Shown here one piece after another: positions 7,150 through 7,516 of a stretch of 7,516 nucleotides of DNA. The stretch's first letter is position 1, and the number at the start of each line of letters is the position of its first letter. The position numbers and the translations under genes are program-made. The notes beneath the pieces were generated by a model. The model was not told the origin of the DNA and made no database searches. It saw only the letters and a list, made by a program, of their open reading frames with translations. The stretch lies in contig CALEWN010000156.1 in NCBI GenBank assembly GCA_937925385.1, forward strand, positions 1 through 7,516, written 5' to 3'. Source of the DNA: an uncultured Senegalimassilia sp. (GTDB lineage Bacteria > Actinomycetota > Coriobacteriia > Coriobacteriales > Eggerthellaceae).

Positions 7150-7200
7150 CTAGATAATGGAGCTGATAATTCGGATATCCAGATTGGTGCAGGTCATCAT
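7150..7200 (-). CDS. Isoleucine-rich attenuator leader peptide (MMTCTNLDIRIISSII)
   Basis: A 16-codon frame, too short for ordinary gene finding, reads MMTCTNLDIRIISSII and stops at TAG (7152-7150). Isoleucine occupies residues 9, 11, 12, 15 and 16, five of the last eight; the codons used are ATC three times and ATT twice. AGGA at 7207-7204 is the ribosome site. Its spacing fits the second ATG (7197) better, which would give 15 residues; both starts give the same control region. The frame is followed at once by mutually exclusive RNA structures ending in a terminator with a U-tail. By analogy with ilv, leu, his and trp leaders, translation speed through the Ile codons should report charged tRNA-Ile. 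The peptide itself probably has no function. The downstream gene is the MHS transporter at 6868-5510. The main doubt is that such a short frame could arise by chance, but the clustering of Ile exactly before the hairpins argues against that. Confidence 0.72.
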   Translation of the reverse strand: MMTCTNLDIRIISSII

Positions 7201-7423
7201 GTTTCCTAACGTTTGCGGGCCGCGGCAAAACCGCAAAACCCTGTTTGATGCGCCGAAACGACGCGGTTTGCGCACTTCGCCAGCAAACGTCAACCCAGGC
7301 TGCACCCATCGTCACAGAGTCTTGACATTTCCGACTACGTGGGTGGGGTTTTGCTTTCGCGGGCAGTCCTGTCGTTTGGGCTGACGCTCAGATGCGTTTC
7401 GAGGTCCGGTGCTCCCGACCGCC
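7201..7423. other. Intergenic region expected to hold the leader-transcript promoter
   Basis: No supported gene on either strand. The minus-strand promoter for the attenuator transcript should lie here, but I could not identify a convincing pair. TTGACG occurs at 7294-7289 (minus) without a good -10 at 16-18 nt. A perfect TTGACA occurs on the plus strand at 7322-7327 with GGGGTT where a -10 should be. A small inverted repeat, TTTGCGG (7212-7218) with CCGCAAA (7231-7237), precedes the leader ribosome site. Confidence 0.4.
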
Positions 7424-7500
7424 GTCCTGACACTTAGGGGACGTAGCGTTATCTGTCCGATTTTCGGACAGATAACGCTACGTCCCCTAAGTGTCAGGAC
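7424..7500. repeat. Perfect 37-bp inverted repeat with 3-nt loop (palindromic element)
   Basis: Positions 7424-7460 (beginning GTCCTGACACTTAGGGGACG and ending ATCTGTCCGA) are the exact reverse complement of 7464-7500, with TTT between. There is no mismatch in 37 pairs, and pairing stops abruptly at both ends. It lacks a T-run on either side and is far longer than any terminator stem here. GTAG occurs at 7443-7446 and CTAC at 7478-7481, the tetranucleotide associated with REP elements of RAYT (Y1 HUH) transposases. A REP/BIME-like or MITE-like mobile palindrome is the best reading; no transposase is in the window. Confidence 0.85.
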
Positions 7501-7516
7501 CCAAAGCGCCGGGGCC

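Noticed and set aside
6896..7315. Minus-strand frame of 139 codons across the attenuator region
   Set aside because: It runs through the leader peptide and both hairpins in another frame, has no good ribosome site, an unstructured composition and no family resemblance. The regulatory reading explains the same DNA better.
7322..7350. Perfect TTGACA as a plus-strand promoter
   Set aside because: At 16-18 nt spacing the sequence is GC-rich (GGGGTT) with no -10 match, and no plus-strand gene follows in the window.
7157..7384. Plus-strand 75-codon frame starting MELIIRISRL
   Set aside because: No ribosome site before its ATG. Its Ile-rich start is the antisense shadow of the leader peptide's ATT/ATC codons.
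7424..7500. Palindrome as an intrinsic terminator
   Set aside because: No T-run follows on either strand, and a 37-bp perfect stem is far longer than terminators need; it fits a mobile palindrome better.

Overview
The window is GC-rich throughout, with densely packed genes and GC-ending codons. The protein set is a Wzx-type flippase, a MacB/FtsX-type ABC exporter and an MHS-family transporter. Together with the base composition this suggests a high-GC actinomycetote, most likely a gut coriobacterium (Eggerthellaceae-like). That placement is inference, because the window has no rRNA or other marker gene.

Layout. Positions 1-1653 (+) hold the 3' part of an oligosaccharide flippase gene with a long Ala/Gln-rich tail. 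A strong hairpin terminator follows at 1676-1715. A short intergenic region (about 1724-1837) carries promoter-like boxes and a perfect inverted repeat that looks like a repressor operator. Next comes a tightly coupled two-gene ABC module: the ATPase at 1838-2581 and a 904-residue FtsX-like permease at 2592-5306, whose Shine-Dalgarno overlaps the ATPase stop codon. A hairpin at 5396-5434 separates this operon from a convergent MHS/MFS transporter gene, 5510-6868 (-).

The most informative part is the apparently empty DNA upstream of the MFS gene. On the minus strand it contains a 16-codon reading frame (7200-7150), MMTCTNLDIRIISSII, with five isoleucine codons among its last eight. It is followed by a hairpin (7134-7104), a canonical Rho-independent terminator with a six-U tail (7094-7054), and a segment just after the leader stop that can pair with the terminator's 5' arm. 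This is the layout of a ribosome-mediated transcription attenuator responding to charged tRNA-Ile. The only gene downstream is the MHS transporter, so the model is that isoleucine shortage switches on this carrier. That links it to branched-chain amino acids, their keto acids or another Ile-related solute.

At the right edge (7424-7500) lies a perfect 37-bp inverted repeat with a 3-nt loop and no U-tract. It looks like a mobile or REP-like palindromic element rather than a terminator. No tRNA, rRNA, CRISPR array or transposase gene is visible.
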